DNA of 64,000 nucleotides, taken from positions 558,001-622,000 of the forward strand of contig NZ_NTLB01000001.1 in assembly GCF_002514725.1 (NCBI RefSeq), written 5' to 3'. Under the pieces are notes generated by a model that was not told where the DNA came from, searched no databases, and saw only the letters and a list, made by a program, of their open reading frames with translations. Made by a program: the position numbers and the translations under genes. The first letter of the stretch is position 1. Every line of letters starts with the position of its first letter. This document shows positions 28,501 to 38,578 of the stretch, piece by piece. The DNA comes from Mangrovitalea sediminis (GTDB lineage Bacteria > Pseudomonadota > Gammaproteobacteria > Pseudomonadales > Oleiphilaceae).

Positions 28501-28629
28501 CTGGTGATTGCCGCCGGTTTATCTATCGGCACCTTGTTCACCCTGTTCGTGGTTCCCACCATGTACATGTATCTCGGCGCCGATCATCATCGTCACCTGG
28601 ACAATGCGGAACCGCCCGCGAATGCCTGA
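25570..28629 (+). CDS. RND multidrug efflux pump, inner-membrane transporter (HAE1 type)
   Basis: This 1,019-residue proton-driven transporter has twelve membrane helices and two large periplasmic loops. Markers are the N-terminal FIKRPVLASVVSLIILLLGL, the proton-relay Asp pair in GLVVDDAIVVVENIHRHIEEG and the repeat-2 segment VPLSLVGALLPIAFGASSINIYTQ. The length and adaptor pairing are like MexK/MexB-type pumps. Substrates may be dyes, detergents or antibiotics; this is not determined by sequence. Confidence 0.95.
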   Translation: MKFTDIFIKRPVLASVVSLIILLLGLNALRELQLRQYPQLENAVINIQTSYPGASSDLVQGFITTPIQQAVASAEGIDYLTSKSTKGSSTVQVHLKLGFDSSKAMTEVLAKVAQARRDLPSGAQEPVISKSTGDTTALMYISFFSDQMDEAQITDYLKRVVQPQLQTLDGVAQAQILGDKTFAMRIWLNPQKLAAYDLTPQAVSQALNTNSYLTPAGQTKGKYVAIDVEANTDLKSVEEFKNLVIKREANKLVRLKDVASIELGAENNDSAVYFSGKRAVFVAITALPDANPLDVIDRVYKQLPAIEQQLPSALKVKVAYDATQFIRDSIDEVIKTVGEATVIVIFVIFLFLGSVRSVMIPVVTIPLSLVGVCFFMLMMGYSINLLTLLAMVLAIGLVVDDAIVVVENIHRHIEEGLTPYQAALVGAREIATPVIAMSLTLATVYAPIGFMGGLTGGLFKEFAFALSGAVILSGVIALTLSPMMCSKLLVQTNSPMADKLDHLFDGLRNRYQRRLHGVLEFRPVTLLMVIAILFLCGFLYVYSKKELARPEDQGIIFSISHAPQNATFDYVDAFTPELVKTLESFKEGQDFFMVEGMNGDITTTISGLLLKPWSERDKSQMQLVPEMKSKLDKIAGFQSVSFNLPTLPGASGLPIQFVIVSPDDYKVIYQLGQELINKANKSGKFIFLRSDLEFDRPTVTVNVDRAKANELGLNMQDIGQALTTMLSDGYVNRFTVQGRSYKIIPQSQRAFRATAEDLEHYYVKTASGKSIPLSTVTSLKHSVQPNQRSQFQQLNSMMIEGVMRPGVSLGDALTYLSTQAKQIFPKGVAVDYAGQSRQFEQEGNALLFTFFFALILIFLVLAAQFESFRDPLIILIAVPLSLVGALLPIAFGASSINIYTQVGLVTLIGLISKHGILMVQFANQLQVQEGIGKREAIERAAGIRLRAILMTTASMVVGVIPLIIATGAGAASRFDIGLVIAAGLSIGTLFTLFVVPTMYMYLGADHHRHLDNAEPPANA

Positions 28630-28668
28630 CCGCTGCGGTGGGCAGAACCGTCGACAACGAGGTGATTC

Positions 28669-29499
28669 ATGACGGAACCGATGATCGCTGAGATCGCCGC
28701 CTTTGCCCGGGATATTGCCCGGAAGGCTGGCGAGATCATCACACAGGAAAGGGCCGGCGATGCCCTGGAACATCGTTACAAGGCGCAACAGGAGCTGGTC
28801 ACCAGCGCCGACCTCAAGGCCGATGCGCTGATTACCGGTGCGATTCGTGAGCAGTACCCGTCGCACCGGATCCTGTCGGAAGAGTCCCACCCCGATCTTG
28901 CAGAGGCGGAAGATCTGGACTCGCCACTGTGGATCATCGATCCCATCGACGGCACCGTGAACTATGCCTACGGACACAACCAGGTCGCCGTATCGATCGC
29001 CTGGGGCTATCGCGGCAAGATTCAGGTCGGGATCGTGCATTGTCCGTTTCAGGGCGAAACCTTCGAAGCTGTGCGGGGACAGGGCGCCACGCTGAACAAC
29101 CGGCCGATCAGGCACAGCGGGTGCGACAGGCTCAGTCAGGCATTGGTGGCGACCGGCTTTCCCTACGGCAAGGACCGCCTGGCCCCCCTGATCCGCCGGC
29201 TCGACGCCGTCCTCCATCATTGCCGTGACATTCGGCGCAACGGCTCGGCCGCCCTCGATATCTGCTGGGTCGCTGCCGGCCGTCTGGATGCCTACTACGA
29301 AACGGTGAGTCCCTGGGATTGCGCCGCCGCAGCGCTGGTCGCCCAGGAAGCCGGCGCACGCAGCGGGCATTTCCTGCCGGTACCGGAAGGCCGCAATCCG
29401 GAGCTCTGGAGCCAGAACCTGCTGATCACCGCGCCGGCGCTCTACGAGCCGCTTCAAACGTTGCTACAGGAAGCCTCCAGCGAAGGCATTTCCCGGTAA
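28669..29499 (+). CDS. Inositol monophosphatase family protein
   Basis: This 276-residue Mg2+-dependent phosphatase of the IMPase/FBPase/CysQ superfamily has the metal-binding motifs ILSEESHPD, WIIDPIDGTVNYAYG and, near the C-terminus, WDCAAAALVAQEAGA. The first motif is SEE where GEE is usual. Substrates in the family include inositol phosphates, PAP and sugar phosphates; which one applies here cannot be told. It follows the RND genes after 39 bp and may be on the same transcript. Confidence 0.9.
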   Translation: MTEPMIAEIAAFARDIARKAGEIITQERAGDALEHRYKAQQELVTSADLKADALITGAIREQYPSHRILSEESHPDLAEAEDLDSPLWIIDPIDGTVNYAYGHNQVAVSIAWGYRGKIQVGIVHCPFQGETFEAVRGQGATLNNRPIRHSGCDRLSQALVATGFPYGKDRLAPLIRRLDAVLHHCRDIRRNGSAALDICWVAAGRLDAYYETVSPWDCAAAALVAQEAGARSGHFLPVPEGRNPELWSQNLLITAPALYEPLQTLLQEASSEGISR

Positions 29500-29511
29500 A
29501 CGTTCTCCGCC

Positions 29512-30381
29512 CTATGGCTGATGCAGCATTTTCTCGGGATGAGTGAGCTTCTGAAGCATATCCTGCAACTGGTTCTGGTTGCGTAGCTTCAGCAGCCCCT
29601 TGTTGAAGACGTCCATGAGGTGACGACCACGCGGCGTGGCTCGCGTGAAGAGCAGGTACAGCGATTCACGATGCAAGGGACGCGGGGCATTGGTGATATC
29701 GTGCCAACGATCCCTTGGGAACAGTTGCTTGATCATGGCGTAACCGACGGCTTCGTCCTGCGGAAAAAGCTGAATCCGCCCCATCATCAGCAGCCGCATA
29801 TTCGTCTCGTCGCTCGCAATTCGCAGGATCTGCAGCTTGCCGGCTTTCTCCATGCGTTCAAAATCGGCTCCGTAGTAATACCCCAGAGTCGCGCCGATCT
29901 TCAGCCCCTCCAGATCCTTGACCGTCTTCCATTGGAAGGGGAAATCCGTGCGGTGAAACAACACCAGTTTGCCCGTCACCAGAGGTTCGCTACACAGGTA
30001 GTACTTCACTCGGTCGGGAGAGCAATAGGCGGGCATCAGGGCATCGGCATGGCCGTCGACGACCAGCTTTTTGTCCCGCTTCCAGGGCTGGACGACGTAT
30101 TTAACCTTGTACCCTGCCTCATTGAAGACACGGTTGATGACGCGTGCCAGGGGGCCCAGGTCAGGGGCACCAACGTCCACGTAGGGCGGCCAGTCGTTCG
30201 TCGTGATATAGACCGTATCGTCAGGGAGTACTTTCGGCGGTTCGATGACCTCCGCTGCCCAGACCTGCGCTATCGCAAAGAAATAGCTCAGCAACCCCAA
30301 GACACACACGCCCAATACATGGAAACGCGAGGTCTGGTGGTGAGTTTTGCCTATAGGGATGGGGTGAAGCTCCGGGCTCAT
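29512..30381 (-). CDS. Periplasmic solute-binding protein, family 3-like
   Basis: The 289-residue protein has an N-terminal hydrophobic signal (residues 20-42, ending VWAAE) and a type II periplasmic-binding fold. Visible are VYITTNDWPPYVDVGAPDLG, LARVINRVFNEAGYKVKY, the pattern DLEGLKIGATLGYYYG and the C-terminal FNKGLLKLRNQNQLQDML. No ABC permease or ATPase genes are nearby. It may therefore be an orphan sensor-type binding protein rather than a transport component. Confidence 0.85.
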   Translation of the reverse strand: MSPELHPIPIGKTHHQTSRFHVLGVCVLGLLSYFFAIAQVWAAEVIEPPKVLPDDTVYITTNDWPPYVDVGAPDLGPLARVINRVFNEAGYKVKYVVQPWKRDKKLVVDGHADALMPAYCSPDRVKYYLCSEPLVTGKLVLFHRTDFPFQWKTVKDLEGLKIGATLGYYYGADFERMEKAGKLQILRIASDETNMRLLMMGRIQLFPQDEAVGYAMIKQLFPRDRWHDITNAPRPLHRESLYLLFTRATPRGRHLMDVFNKGLLKLRNQNQLQDMLQKLTHPEKMLHQP

Positions 30382-30545
30382 TCAAGTCACTCGCCTGCAT
30401 TTATGCACAGTGTAGCCTTGATGAGACGTTTTTTCCGTTTTTAAACGCCGCTATTTGCAACGACCCGGCTATCTGTCGCGATGGGGCGTTCCCTGCCCTG
30501 ATTCAGGTGCCTGGAGGCCCCTTTTTAAAAGAAAAAATCCCGCCG

Positions 30546-31358
30546 TTAAAAGAAAGTCCCTTCCAGCGGGGACGATGCACTGGCGTACAGTTTGCGCGGC
30601 ATCCGCCCCGCCAGCCAGGCCTCTCGACCGCTCTCTATCGCCAGTTTCATCGCCCGCGCCATACGTATCGGGTCCCCGGCCTGGGCAATGGCCGTATTCA
30701 TCAGAACGCCATCGCAGCCCAGTTCCATGGCGATGGTCGCGTCAGACGCGGTCCCCACCCCCGCATCGACCAGCACCGGCACCTTCGCATTCTCAAGAAT
30801 CATCCGGATATTGTAGGGATTTCGAATACCCAGACCGGAACCAATCGGTGCCCCCAGCGGCATCACCGCGATACAGCCCATCTCTTCCAGACGCTGGGCA
30901 ATCAGCGGGTCGTCCGTGGTGTAGACCATCACCTTGAAGCCGTCTTTCACCAGGGTTTCGGCCGCAGCCAGGGTTTCCGTCACGTTCGGATACAGGGTCT
31001 TCTCGTCGCCCAGCACTTCCAGCTTGACCAGATTGTGCCCATCGAGCAGTTCGCGCGCCAAGCGGCAGGTGCGCACTGCGTCTTCTGCCGTATAGCAGCC
31101 GGCAGTATTCGGCAGGATGGTATAGCGCTCAGGGGGCAGGACATCGAGCAGGTTCGGCTCGTCGGGATTCTGTCCCAGGTTGGTGCGACGCACGGCCACC
31201 GTGACGATTTCAGCACCTGAGGCCTCGATCGCCAACCGGGTTTCCTCGAGATCCCGGTATTTACCGGTTCCCACCAGCAGGCGAGATTCATAGCGTTTCC
31301 CATCCAACACCAACGGCTTGTCTTCGGGAAGAGAGGGGTGTTCCTGTACTGCACTCAT
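30546..31358 (-). CDS. thiG: Thiazole synthase
   Basis: ThiG builds the thiazole phosphate ring of thiamine from DXP, dehydroglycine and sulfur carried on ThiS. From ATG 31358 ([10 protein letters not shown]) it is 270 residues. The TIM-barrel motifs [40 protein letters not shown] (with the likely Schiff-base lysine) and [13 protein letters not shown] are clear. It lies downstream of thiS. No TPP riboswitch was seen in the short gap before thiS. Confidence 0.95.
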   Translation of the reverse strand: MSAVQEHPSLPEDKPLVLDGKRYESRLLVGTGKYRDLEETRLAIEASGAEIVTVAVRRTNLGQNPDEPNLLDVLPPERYTILPNTAGCYTAEDAVRTCRLARELLDGHNLVKLEVLGDEKTLYPNVTETLAAAETLVKDGFKVMVYTTDDPLIAQRLEEMGCIAVMPLGAPIGSGLGIRNPYNIRMILENAKVPVLVDAGVGTASDATIAMELGCDGVLMNTAIAQAGDPIRMARAMKLAIESGREAWLAGRMPRKLYASASSPLEGTFF

Positions 31359-31431
31359 GAGATAACCCTCCGGATAGAATGGCAGAGCGGCCCGGACAGG
31401 GCCGACCCATGGGATAGGATCGAACGGCGGA

Positions 31432-31632
31432 TCAACCGCCACCGATAGCGCCAACAACCTCGACGCGATCACCTTCGCGCAGTCGGTGCTGGTCATGCTG
31501 GCTACGGGGCACGATCTCCAGATTGACTTCGACCGCGATACGACGGCCCGTCAGCGTCAGTTGATTGAGCAGGTCGGCGACAGAGCTGGCATCGGCCAGT
31601 GTCATGGGTTCGCCATTGACGATCACTTGCAT
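31432..31632 (-). CDS. thiS: Sulfur carrier protein ThiS
   Basis: The start at ATG 31632 ([12 protein letters not shown]) gives 66 residues, the family size; an ATG 11 codons earlier gives an atypical extension. The ubiquitin-like fold ends in [10 protein letters not shown], whose terminal Gly-Gly is adenylated and thiocarboxylated to deliver sulfur to ThiG, encoded 73 bp downstream. Confidence 0.94.
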   Translation of the reverse strand: MQVIVNGEPMTLADASSVADLLNQLTLTGRRIAVEVNLEIVPRSQHDQHRLREGDRVEVVGAIGGG

Positions 31633-31671
31633 GGTATTCCTCGGTGTTGCGGCAACGGTCGGCACCGTTGA

Positions 31672-32103
31672 TCAGTCATCTTTCCCGGACAGGATTTCCG
31701 GCGTCCGCAAGGCCCTGCGGGCCGCCAGTACCAGACACCCCCAACCGGCAATCAGGCATAGACCGCCCAGCGGCGTGATCACGCCCAGAGGCCGCCACCC
31801 CGCCAGCACCAGCAGGTAGAGACTGCCGCTGAACAACACCGTGCCGATGCCAAACAGGGCGAGACTGCGGCGACGCCAGAGGGGATCGACGCGGGAGCCC
31901 AGTGCCAACACACCGAGCATCGCCAATGCATGGTACATCTGGTAGCTGACAGCCGTCTGGTAGACATCGAACCACTGGGCGCTCAAGTGCCCCTTGAGCG
32001 CGTGGGCGCCAAAGGCGCCGGCCAGCACCGCGAACAGTCCAAGCAACGCCGCAAACTGAAGCCAGCCCACCTCGTTAACGCGGTTGGTTTTGGCATCAAT
32101 CAC
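31672..32103 (-). CDS. DUF423 family inner-membrane protein
   Basis: The 143-residue protein has four hydrophobic helices and the DUF423/YgdD signatures LAGAFGAHALKGHL, YQTAVSYQMYHALAML and LVLAGWRPLGVITPLGGLCLI. The family's function is unknown. Its start overlaps the end of apaH by 8 bp, so it is probably expressed with the apaH operon. Confidence 0.9.
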   Translation of the reverse strand: MIDAKTNRVNEVGWLQFAALLGLFAVLAGAFGAHALKGHLSAQWFDVYQTAVSYQMYHALAMLGVLALGSRVDPLWRRRSLALFGIGTVLFSGSLYLLVLAGWRPLGVITPLGGLCLIAGWGCLVLAARRALRTPEILSGKDD

Positions 32104-32902
32104 AGGGGCAGCTCACCTTACGGCCGGTATCGAGATCCATGACGGTCAGGGTTCCGCCCCAGACACAACCGGTATCCAATCCTATATAACGCTCGCTGCC
32201 GGTATTGCCCTGCAGCGCCGCCCAGTGGCCAAAGACGACGCGTGTCGCGTCCTGTCTCGGCCAATCGAACCAGGGACGGAACCCACCTTCGGGCGCCTTG
32301 TCGGCGCTTTCCTTGGTCACCAGGTCGAGGGTGCCGTCATCCCGGATAAAACGCATCCGGGTGAAATAGTTGGTAATGGCCCGCCAACGCGCCATCCCCC
32401 GCAGCTTGTCGTCCCAGCAGGCCGGTTCGTTGCCGTACATGCCGGCGAAAAAGGTCTCGGCATCCGGACCTTTCAGGACAGCGGCGACCTCGTCGGCCAA
32501 TGCCAGCGCCTCGGGCGCCGACCAGATATGCGGAAGGCCGGCATGGGCCATAAACAAATCGCGCCGTTGATCATAGCAGGCCAGAGGCTGGGCCCGCAGC
32601 CACTCCAGCAGTTCGTCGCAGTCCGGCGCCTCGAGGATATCCTTGAGGGTGTCGTTCCGGCGCAGGTTATGACCGGCAAAGGCTACCGCCAAAAGGTGCA
32701 GGTCGTGATTGCCCAGCACCACGGTCGCCGCCTCGCCGAGGTCATGGATATAGCGCAGCGTCCTTAACGAATCCGGCCCGCGGTTGACCAAGTCACCGGC
32801 CACCCAGAGCCGGTCTCTCGCCGGGTCGAACTCTATCAGCGTCAACACCTGTAGCAGGCGTTCGTAACACCCCTGGATATCACCTATCGCATAGTCGGCC
32901 AT
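32096..32902 (-). CDS. apaH: Symmetrical diadenosine tetraphosphatase
   Basis: ApaH hydrolyses Ap4A to two ADP and removes Np4-caps from RNA. From ATG 32902 (MADYAIGDIQGCYERL) it has 268 residues. Metallophosphatase motifs are present: GDIQG, GDLVNRGPDS, GNHDLHLL and the histidines in AHAGLPH and VVFGHWAALQG. It lies 8 bp after rsmA, in the conserved lptD-surA-pdxA-rsmA-apaH order. Confidence 0.95.
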   Translation of the reverse strand: MADYAIGDIQGCYERLLQVLTLIEFDPARDRLWVAGDLVNRGPDSLRTLRYIHDLGEAATVVLGNHDLHLLAVAFAGHNLRRNDTLKDILEAPDCDELLEWLRAQPLACYDQRRDLFMAHAGLPHIWSAPEALALADEVAAVLKGPDAETFFAGMYGNEPACWDDKLRGMARWRAITNYFTRMRFIRDDGTLDLVTKESADKAPEGGFRPWFDWPRQDATRVVFGHWAALQGNTGSERYIGLDTGCVWGGTLTVMDLDTGRKVSCPCD

Positions 32903-32910
32903 GCGCCCCC

Positions 32911-33726
32911 CTATGCCGGATCCGGCATATTGCCGGCAGCGCTGAGGCTGTTCGCAACCGCCACGAATTCGGCCAGGGACAGGTTCTCGGGCCTCAGCCC
33001 CGAATCGATGCCCAGCTTTTCCCAAACGGCGGCGGGAACCAGATCTCCAAGCGCCTTGCGCAAGGTTTTGCGGCGGGCGTTGAACGCCGTGCGGACGACC
33101 CGCTCCAGCATCTTGATATCGTCAGCCGGGTGCGGCAGTTGCTGGTGCGGCACCAGCCGCACAATCGCCGAATCGACCTTCGGCTGAGGCCGGAAGGCAC
33201 CCGGGCCAACCTCGAACAACGGCTGAACCCGGCAGTAGTACTGCGTCATGATCCCCAGTCGCCCGTACGCTGAATCGCCGGATACGGCTGCCAACCGCTG
33301 AACCACTTCCTTCTGCAGCATAAAGTGCATGTCGCCAATAATATCGGCCTGTTCCAGCAGATGAAAAATCAGTGGTGTCGAAATGTTATAGGGCAGGTTG
33401 CCGACGACCCGCAGCGGGCGGCCGTCATACAGCTTGCGGAAGTCGAAGCGCAGGGCATCGCCTTCATGAATGCGCAGGTCAGGATAATTGAAGAAACGGG
33501 TACGCAGAATCGGCACCAGATCCCGGTCCAGCTCCAGAATCTGCAGTGACGGATTGCTCTCGAGCAGCAGCTCCGTCAAGGCGCCCATCCCCGGCCCGAT
33601 CTCCACCAGCGCATCGTCGGGCTGCGGACGGATGGCACTGACGATACGGTGTATCACGGCCGGATCATGCAGGAAGTTCTGTCCGAAACGTTTACGGGCC
33701 TGATGGCCAGCAGGCGAACGACTCAT
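32911..33726 (-). CDS. rsmA: 16S rRNA dimethyladenosine transferase
   Basis: RsmA (KsgA) dimethylates two adjacent adenines in the 3'-terminal hairpin of 16S rRNA late in 30S assembly. The 271-residue protein shows [18 protein letters not shown], the SAM motif [16 protein letters not shown] and the catalytic [15 protein letters not shown]. Its start overlaps the pdxA stop by four bases. Confidence 0.96.
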   Translation of the reverse strand: MSRSPAGHQARKRFGQNFLHDPAVIHRIVSAIRPQPDDALVEIGPGMGALTELLLESNPSLQILELDRDLVPILRTRFFNYPDLRIHEGDALRFDFRKLYDGRPLRVVGNLPYNISTPLIFHLLEQADIIGDMHFMLQKEVVQRLAAVSGDSAYGRLGIMTQYYCRVQPLFEVGPGAFRPQPKVDSAIVRLVPHQQLPHPADDIKMLERVVRTAFNARRKTLRKALGDLVPAAVWEKLGIDSGLRPENLSLAEFVAVANSLSAAGNMPDPA

Positions 33727-34742
33727 GAGACTTCTCCGGACGCCTCGGCCTGACGATGTGCCGCCATGTCCTGGGCGGCACGCAAGGCAGCATGCAAACT
33801 GCCGGCGTCGGCCCGACCGGTACCGGCCAGATCCAGCGCCGTGCCATGATCCACCGAGGTCCGGATAATGGGCAGCCCCAGCGTAATATTCACCGCATTA
33901 CCGAAGCCCTTGTACTTGAGCACCGGCAGTCCCTGATCGTGATACATGGCCAGGACGGCGTCCGCCTCGGCCAGCCAGCGCGGGGTGAACAGCGTATCGG
34001 CAGGCAAGGGGCCCGTTAGGTCGAACCCTTCTGTACGCAGACGGTCGAGGGTCGGCTCGATGACGTCGATTTCCTCGCGCCCGAGGTGGCCGCCCTCCCC
34101 CGCATGGGGATTCAAGCCGGACACCAGGATACGCGGATGGGCGATACCGAAATGACGCTGCAGGTCCCCGCGCAGGATGCGCAGCACCTGGGTCAACCGC
34201 TCCGGCGTGATGGCCGCAGACACGTCTTTCAGGGGAAGGTGCGTCGTGGCCAGGGCCACCCGCAATCCTTCCGTCGCCAACATCATGACCACCCGCGGCA
34301 CGCCGCAAAGGGCCTGCAGGAATTCGGTGTGACCGCTGAAGGCAATACCCGCGTCGTTGATCACGCCCTTATGCACCGGCGCCGTGACCATGCCGGCAAA
34401 GCGGCCGGCCAGGGCACCCTGCCCGGCAACCCGCAATGTTTCCAGGACATAGGCGGCATTGGCCCGTTCCAGGCGTCCCGCTTCCGTGGGTGCCGAGCGC
34501 GGCAGCGAAAGGACCGACAGGGCCCCCGCCTGGCAGGTGGCATCAGCCCCCGGCTCCCAGGGCAACAGGTCCAGGGTCAGGCCGAGCAGCCGGGCACGCT
34601 CCTCCAGCAGTTGGCGATCGGCCACCACCACCACTGGCGCAGTGCGGTGCTCCATCGCCAACTGCAGGCAAAGATCCGGGCCGATACCCGCCGGCTCACC
34701 CGCGGTCAAGGCCAGAGGAAGCGCTACCCGGCTTGCTGTCAT
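33723..34742 (-). CDS. pdxA: 4-hydroxythreonine-4-phosphate dehydrogenase
   Basis: PdxA oxidises 4-phosphohydroxy-L-threonine in the DXP-dependent pyridoxal phosphate pathway. The 339 residues include the N-terminal [17 protein letters not shown], metal-binding histidines in [11 protein letters not shown] and [16 protein letters not shown], and [12 protein letters not shown]. It overlaps both surA and rsmA by four bases, indicating tight coupling. Confidence 0.96.
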   Translation of the reverse strand: MTASRVALPLALTAGEPAGIGPDLCLQLAMEHRTAPVVVVADRQLLEERARLLGLTLDLLPWEPGADATCQAGALSVLSLPRSAPTEAGRLERANAAYVLETLRVAGQGALAGRFAGMVTAPVHKGVINDAGIAFSGHTEFLQALCGVPRVVMMLATEGLRVALATTHLPLKDVSAAITPERLTQVLRILRGDLQRHFGIAHPRILVSGLNPHAGEGGHLGREEIDVIEPTLDRLRTEGFDLTGPLPADTLFTPRWLAEADAVLAMYHDQGLPVLKYKGFGNAVNITLGLPIIRTSVDHGTALDLAGTGRADAGSLHAALRAAQDMAAHRQAEASGEVS

Positions 34743-36058
34743 GAAGATTTTTCCAACTTATCGTAAGGTGCCTTGAATTCGACGAAAGCCTCGCTGCGGA
34801 TTTCATGCAGCCAGTTCTGCAGTTCCACTTCGTACTTGCGACGGAAGAGGATCTGATGGGCTTCATTTTCCTGCAGTTGCTGTCCGATGTCCTTCTTGCG
34901 GGTGGCTTCCACTTCCAGAATGTGCCAGCCGAACTGGGAATGGAACGGCTTGCTCAGTTGCCCCACCGGCGTTGCGTCCATCACCTTCTCGAACTCAGGC
35001 ACCATCTCGCCGGGGCTCACCCAGCCCAACTCGCCGCCATCGGAGCCGGACACGGGATCGTCCGAATACTGGCGGGCCAGGTCCGCAAAAGAAGCGCCCT
35101 TCTTGATGCGCTGGTAGATATCCTCAATCTTCTGATGGGCTTCCGCATCGGTCAGGATTTCGGACGGCTTGATCAGGATATGGCGCACCTTGTACTGCTC
35201 GACGATGTGCTGCTTGCCGCCGCGCGTATCCAGCAGCTTGATGATATGAAAGCCGCTGGGGCTTTGGAGAAGTCCGGACACATCGCCCACCTTCATGTTC
35301 GGTACCACACCGGCGATCAGGCTCGGCAACTGCTCCTGGGTGCGCCAGCCGAGAACACCGCCATTCAGGGCGTTGCTGCCGTCGGAATTCGCAACGGCCA
35401 TCTGCTTGAAGTCGGCCCCCTTCTTCAACTGGGCCAGCAGGTCCTCCGCCTTTTGCTTCGCCTTGGCCACCTGGTCGGCGTTATTGAAATCGTTGACCGA
35501 GATAAGGATATGGCCGATCAGGTACTGCTCGCCGGTATGCTGCTTGCCAGCCTGGGAGGTCAGGTAGGTCTGCACCTCGCGGTCGGTGATGCGCACCCGC
35601 GGGTCAACCTTGCGCTGTTCGATACGGCTGATCAGCATTTCCTGACGGATCTGCTCACGCGCCTCTTTGTACGTCAGCCCCTCCGACGCCAGCGCCTGTT
35701 GAAACTGATCGAGGGTATAGCCGTTGCGTTTGGCGATGTTCTGCATGGTGTCGTTCAGCTCGTTGTCGCTGACCCGCAAACCTGCCTGTTCGGCCATCTG
35801 CAACTGGATACGATCCAGGATCAGCTGGTCCAACACCCGCTTCTTGAGGATATCTGCCGGCGGCAATGGCGTACCCTGGGCATTGAGGCGGGATTCCACC
35901 GTCTGGATTCGGGCATCGAGCCCGGATTGCAGAATGACACCGTCATTGACGACGGCCACGACGCGGTCCAACAGTTTCTGCTCAGCCGCTGCGGAAGTGG
36001 ACAGCAACAGCAGGCCCATGGCGATGACACCGAAAACGGCCTGGATTCTAGACTTCAT
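34739..36058 (-). CDS. surA: Periplasmic chaperone/peptidyl-prolyl isomerase SurA
   Basis: SurA escorts unfolded outer-membrane proteins, including LptD, across the periplasm. From ATG 36058 ([16 protein letters not shown]), preceded by GGGGAT, it has 439 residues: a signal peptide ending SAAAE, an N-terminal chaperone domain, and two parvulin domains at about 170-270 and 285-380 with YLIGHILI and [11 protein letters not shown] second ATG five codons upstream is less likely. Confidence 0.95.
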   Translation of the reverse strand: MKSRIQAVFGVIAMGLLLLSTSAAAEQKLLDRVVAVVNDGVILQSGLDARIQTVESRLNAQGTPLPPADILKKRVLDQLILDRIQLQMAEQAGLRVSDNELNDTMQNIAKRNGYTLDQFQQALASEGLTYKEAREQIRQEMLISRIEQRKVDPRVRITDREVQTYLTSQAGKQHTGEQYLIGHILISVNDFNNADQVAKAKQKAEDLLAQLKKGADFKQMAVANSDGSNALNGGVLGWRTQEQLPSLIAGVVPNMKVGDVSGLLQSPSGFHIIKLLDTRGGKQHIVEQYKVRHILIKPSEILTDAEAHQKIEDIYQRIKKGASFADLARQYSDDPVSGSDGGELGWVSPGEMVPEFEKVMDATPVGQLSKPFHSQFGWHILEVEATRKKDIGQQLQENEAHQILFRRKYEVELQNWLHEIRSEAFVEFKAPYDKLEKSS

Positions 36059-36166
36059 AAGATCCCCAATCATGGAACGGACTCGGACGTTTTACCGTCC
36101 GGCGTGTTCACGCGACTATACCGACAACACCGGCAATGCAGAGGGCCGGTAGCCGCCTATTATGCC

Positions 36167-38578
36167 TCAGGGCAGCGCGGAAGTGCCCTTTACGTTGGCG
36201 TAACGTAATTTTTCCCGCTCGCGGTAACCGTATATGGCGTCATCGAGCTGCGGACCGGCACCGCCACCGCTGCCCAGCCCCTTGAGTGTCACCTGGAACA
36301 AAAGCCGGTTTTCCAGCTTGTTGTCGCCCGTCAGATAGCCCTGCTGGACGAATTGCGCACTCCAGCAACAGGTGGTGTATTCGATACCCGCCAGGGAGCC
36401 CACGGTGCGATTGGTCACACTATCCCAGAGCCAGCGCCCAATCAGGCTGATCCGGTCGGTGACAGGAAAGACCGTGCTCACATCCGTTTGTTCCACCCTG
36501 GAGGTGGTGTCGTAGGTGCGACCGAGATTGAGCAGATAGCGATAATCCTTGGAGTGGAAGGTCATCATCGCCCGGTTCTGCTGGGTCTTGCCGGTACGCG
36601 GGTCCCAGAGCTCCGACACACTGAGATCCAGGTTATTCGTCGGCCTCACCAAACCCTCCGCCGCCAGCGGCGAATCACTGCGGGTTCCCGTACCCGTTCC
36701 ATTGAGACCGACGGTGCGGTCGCCGTAATAGAAGACCTGCCCGAAACTGAACCGTGCCCGTTCATCGCCGGTATCCAGGTTGTTGAAACGGGTCGTCAGG
36801 GCCACCGTCAGGCGATTGTTGTCACCAACCCGGTCACCGCCGGAAAAACGGTCACGACTGAAAAGCTCGTCGAAATTAAAGGTTTTCAACGTGGTATCGA
36901 AAACCGGGATGTTGTCCTGGTTCCGCGCCGGCGAATACACATAGTACAGGCGCGGTTCCAGCGTCTGGTTGTAGGGGCTGCCGAACAGCTCCGTGCGGCG
37001 GTCGAAGTACAGGCCGGCATCCAATTGGTAGAATGGCACACTACGGTTGATCGACGTCGGCACTTCGCCCCCGCCCACCAGCTGGTAGCGGGTGTAGTCC
37101 ATCAGCACCGATGGATGCACATAGCCCCAGACCCGGTCGAAATTCAGCTGCAGCTTGGGCACCGTACGCAGACGGCTGCCGTTGGCGCGGGCCAGCCCGG
37201 TCAGGTCGGCATTGTCGCGGTAGAAGTAGTCATACTCGTTGTCCGTGCTGAACTCGAACAGCCCTTTCTGCCAGTCCATGGACAACAGCATCGATGGTAA
37301 CTGCGAATAAGGCTGCTGCGCCGGCGTCAGATTGGGGTCGAGGACCTGATAGCCGTGTACCAGCGTTTCGAAATACACATGCTGCCCGGTGTAGGCGACC
37401 TGCCCCTGCCGCGCCAGGTAGGTGGTGCGGTTGATAACCAGGGTGCGGTTGAGGTCCGTCAGGTAGTTGTCGTCACTGACCACCGAGTAATCGATATTGG
37501 AACTCCAGCCATTACCGTAGCTGGAATTGTTGAGGAAACTGGCCGCCCAACGATCGGACGCCTTCCCCGGATTTTGCTGGCCGTAGTACTTGTCCCGGTT
37601 GATATACCCGAGTGAAAGCGTCGACGGCCCGTAGCGGTTCAGGTAACGCCCTTCCACCTCGGAGAGCAGTCCGCGGCCACTAATGTATTGCGGGGTATAG
37701 GTCAGATCGTAATTGGGTGCCAGGTTGAAATAGTAAGGCACCGCTGCGAATAAGCCGCTCCCCGTATTGGAGGTACCAAAAGCGGGATAGAGAAAACCCG
37801 ATTTACGGCGGCTGTCGATGGGGAAGCTGATCCAGGGGAAATAGAAGACCGGCACATCCTCCACATGCAGGCGCACGTTGGTCGCCGTACCGTAGCCTTC
37901 CTTCTTGTACAGGTGGATCTTGGACGCCACCAGCGACCAGTCGTTGTGCCCCGGCCCGCAGGTGGTCATGGAACCATCGTTGATGTCGATCTGGTCGGCG
38001 GCGGGACGATCCAGGCTCTCCGCATCGCCCCGCATGTCCGCCGCGTGGATCAAAAAGGACGCCGTCTGGATATTCAGGTGGCCGTTATGGACGTTGTACG
38101 TGCCTTTATCGCCGGTCAGGAGGAAACCCTGCCCCCGGCTGACCAAAGGCCCCTGCACCGAGACCTTGCCGTCTTTCTGGTCGTAGACGGCCGAACCGCC
38201 CTTGACCTGGAAACTGCCCTGGCGGATGTCCACGTTACCGGTCAACCAAACCTTGGTGTTCATCTCGTAGCGGGCATGATCACCACTGGCAAAGACCGGC
38301 AGGTTGCCGTCCGCATCCGGCGTGTCGGCACCCGCGGGCAACGGCGACAGCGGCGGCTGGACATAGGTGCCGTCGCAATAGGGCGGCAGCGTGGCGCGGA
38401 TATCGGCAGGTAACTTGTCCTTGGGCACCCAATCCATCTGCGCGGCACTCGGTGCCGCCTGGCCCGGCCCGGCGGCCGCCAGCAGCGTTCCGCCCAGGAT
38501 GGTGCCCAAGAGGCGCCTGACCGTTGACCGCTTGCGGCTGCTGATTGTCATGTCTGGGCGTGCGGTCGGCTGCGGCAC
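36167..38578 (-). CDS. lptD: LPS-assembly protein LptD
   Basis: LptD is the 26-strand outer-membrane barrel that inserts lipopolysaccharide. The 803-residue product has a signal sequence (ending GQAA near 42), an OstA-type beta-jellyroll (VWLTGNVDIRQGSFQVKG, DKGTYNVHNGHLNIQTA) and a long barrel. The four cysteines used in disulfides are conserved: one in CDGTY (68), one in TTCGPGH and the pair CC at 737-738. A GTG at 38578 is preceded by AGGA; ATG 38551 is an alternative start. It lies upstream of surA in one operon. Confidence 0.95.
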   Translation of the reverse strand: MPQPTARPDMTISSRKRSTVRRLLGTILGGTLLAAAGPGQAAPSAAQMDWVPKDKLPADIRATLPPYCDGTYVQPPLSPLPAGADTPDADGNLPVFASGDHARYEMNTKVWLTGNVDIRQGSFQVKGGSAVYDQKDGKVSVQGPLVSRGQGFLLTGDKGTYNVHNGHLNIQTASFLIHAADMRGDAESLDRPAADQIDINDGSMTTCGPGHNDWSLVASKIHLYKKEGYGTATNVRLHVEDVPVFYFPWISFPIDSRRKSGFLYPAFGTSNTGSGLFAAVPYYFNLAPNYDLTYTPQYISGRGLLSEVEGRYLNRYGPSTLSLGYINRDKYYGQQNPGKASDRWAASFLNNSSYGNGWSSNIDYSVVSDDNYLTDLNRTLVINRTTYLARQGQVAYTGQHVYFETLVHGYQVLDPNLTPAQQPYSQLPSMLLSMDWQKGLFEFSTDNEYDYFYRDNADLTGLARANGSRLRTVPKLQLNFDRVWGYVHPSVLMDYTRYQLVGGGEVPTSINRSVPFYQLDAGLYFDRRTELFGSPYNQTLEPRLYYVYSPARNQDNIPVFDTTLKTFNFDELFSRDRFSGGDRVGDNNRLTVALTTRFNNLDTGDERARFSFGQVFYYGDRTVGLNGTGTGTRSDSPLAAEGLVRPTNNLDLSVSELWDPRTGKTQQNRAMMTFHSKDYRYLLNLGRTYDTTSRVEQTDVSTVFPVTDRISLIGRWLWDSVTNRTVGSLAGIEYTTCCWSAQFVQQGYLTGDNKLENRLLFQVTLKGLGSGGGAGPQLDDAIYGYREREKLRYANVKGTSALP

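Noticed and set aside
31633-31671. TPP riboswitch before thiS
   Set aside because: The gap to the DUF423 gene is too short and has none of the conserved TPP-box sequence.
34805-36208. 467-codon ORF antisense to surA
   Set aside because: It is a mirror of a real gene with clear domains; the reading frame has a repetitive composition typical of antisense shadows.
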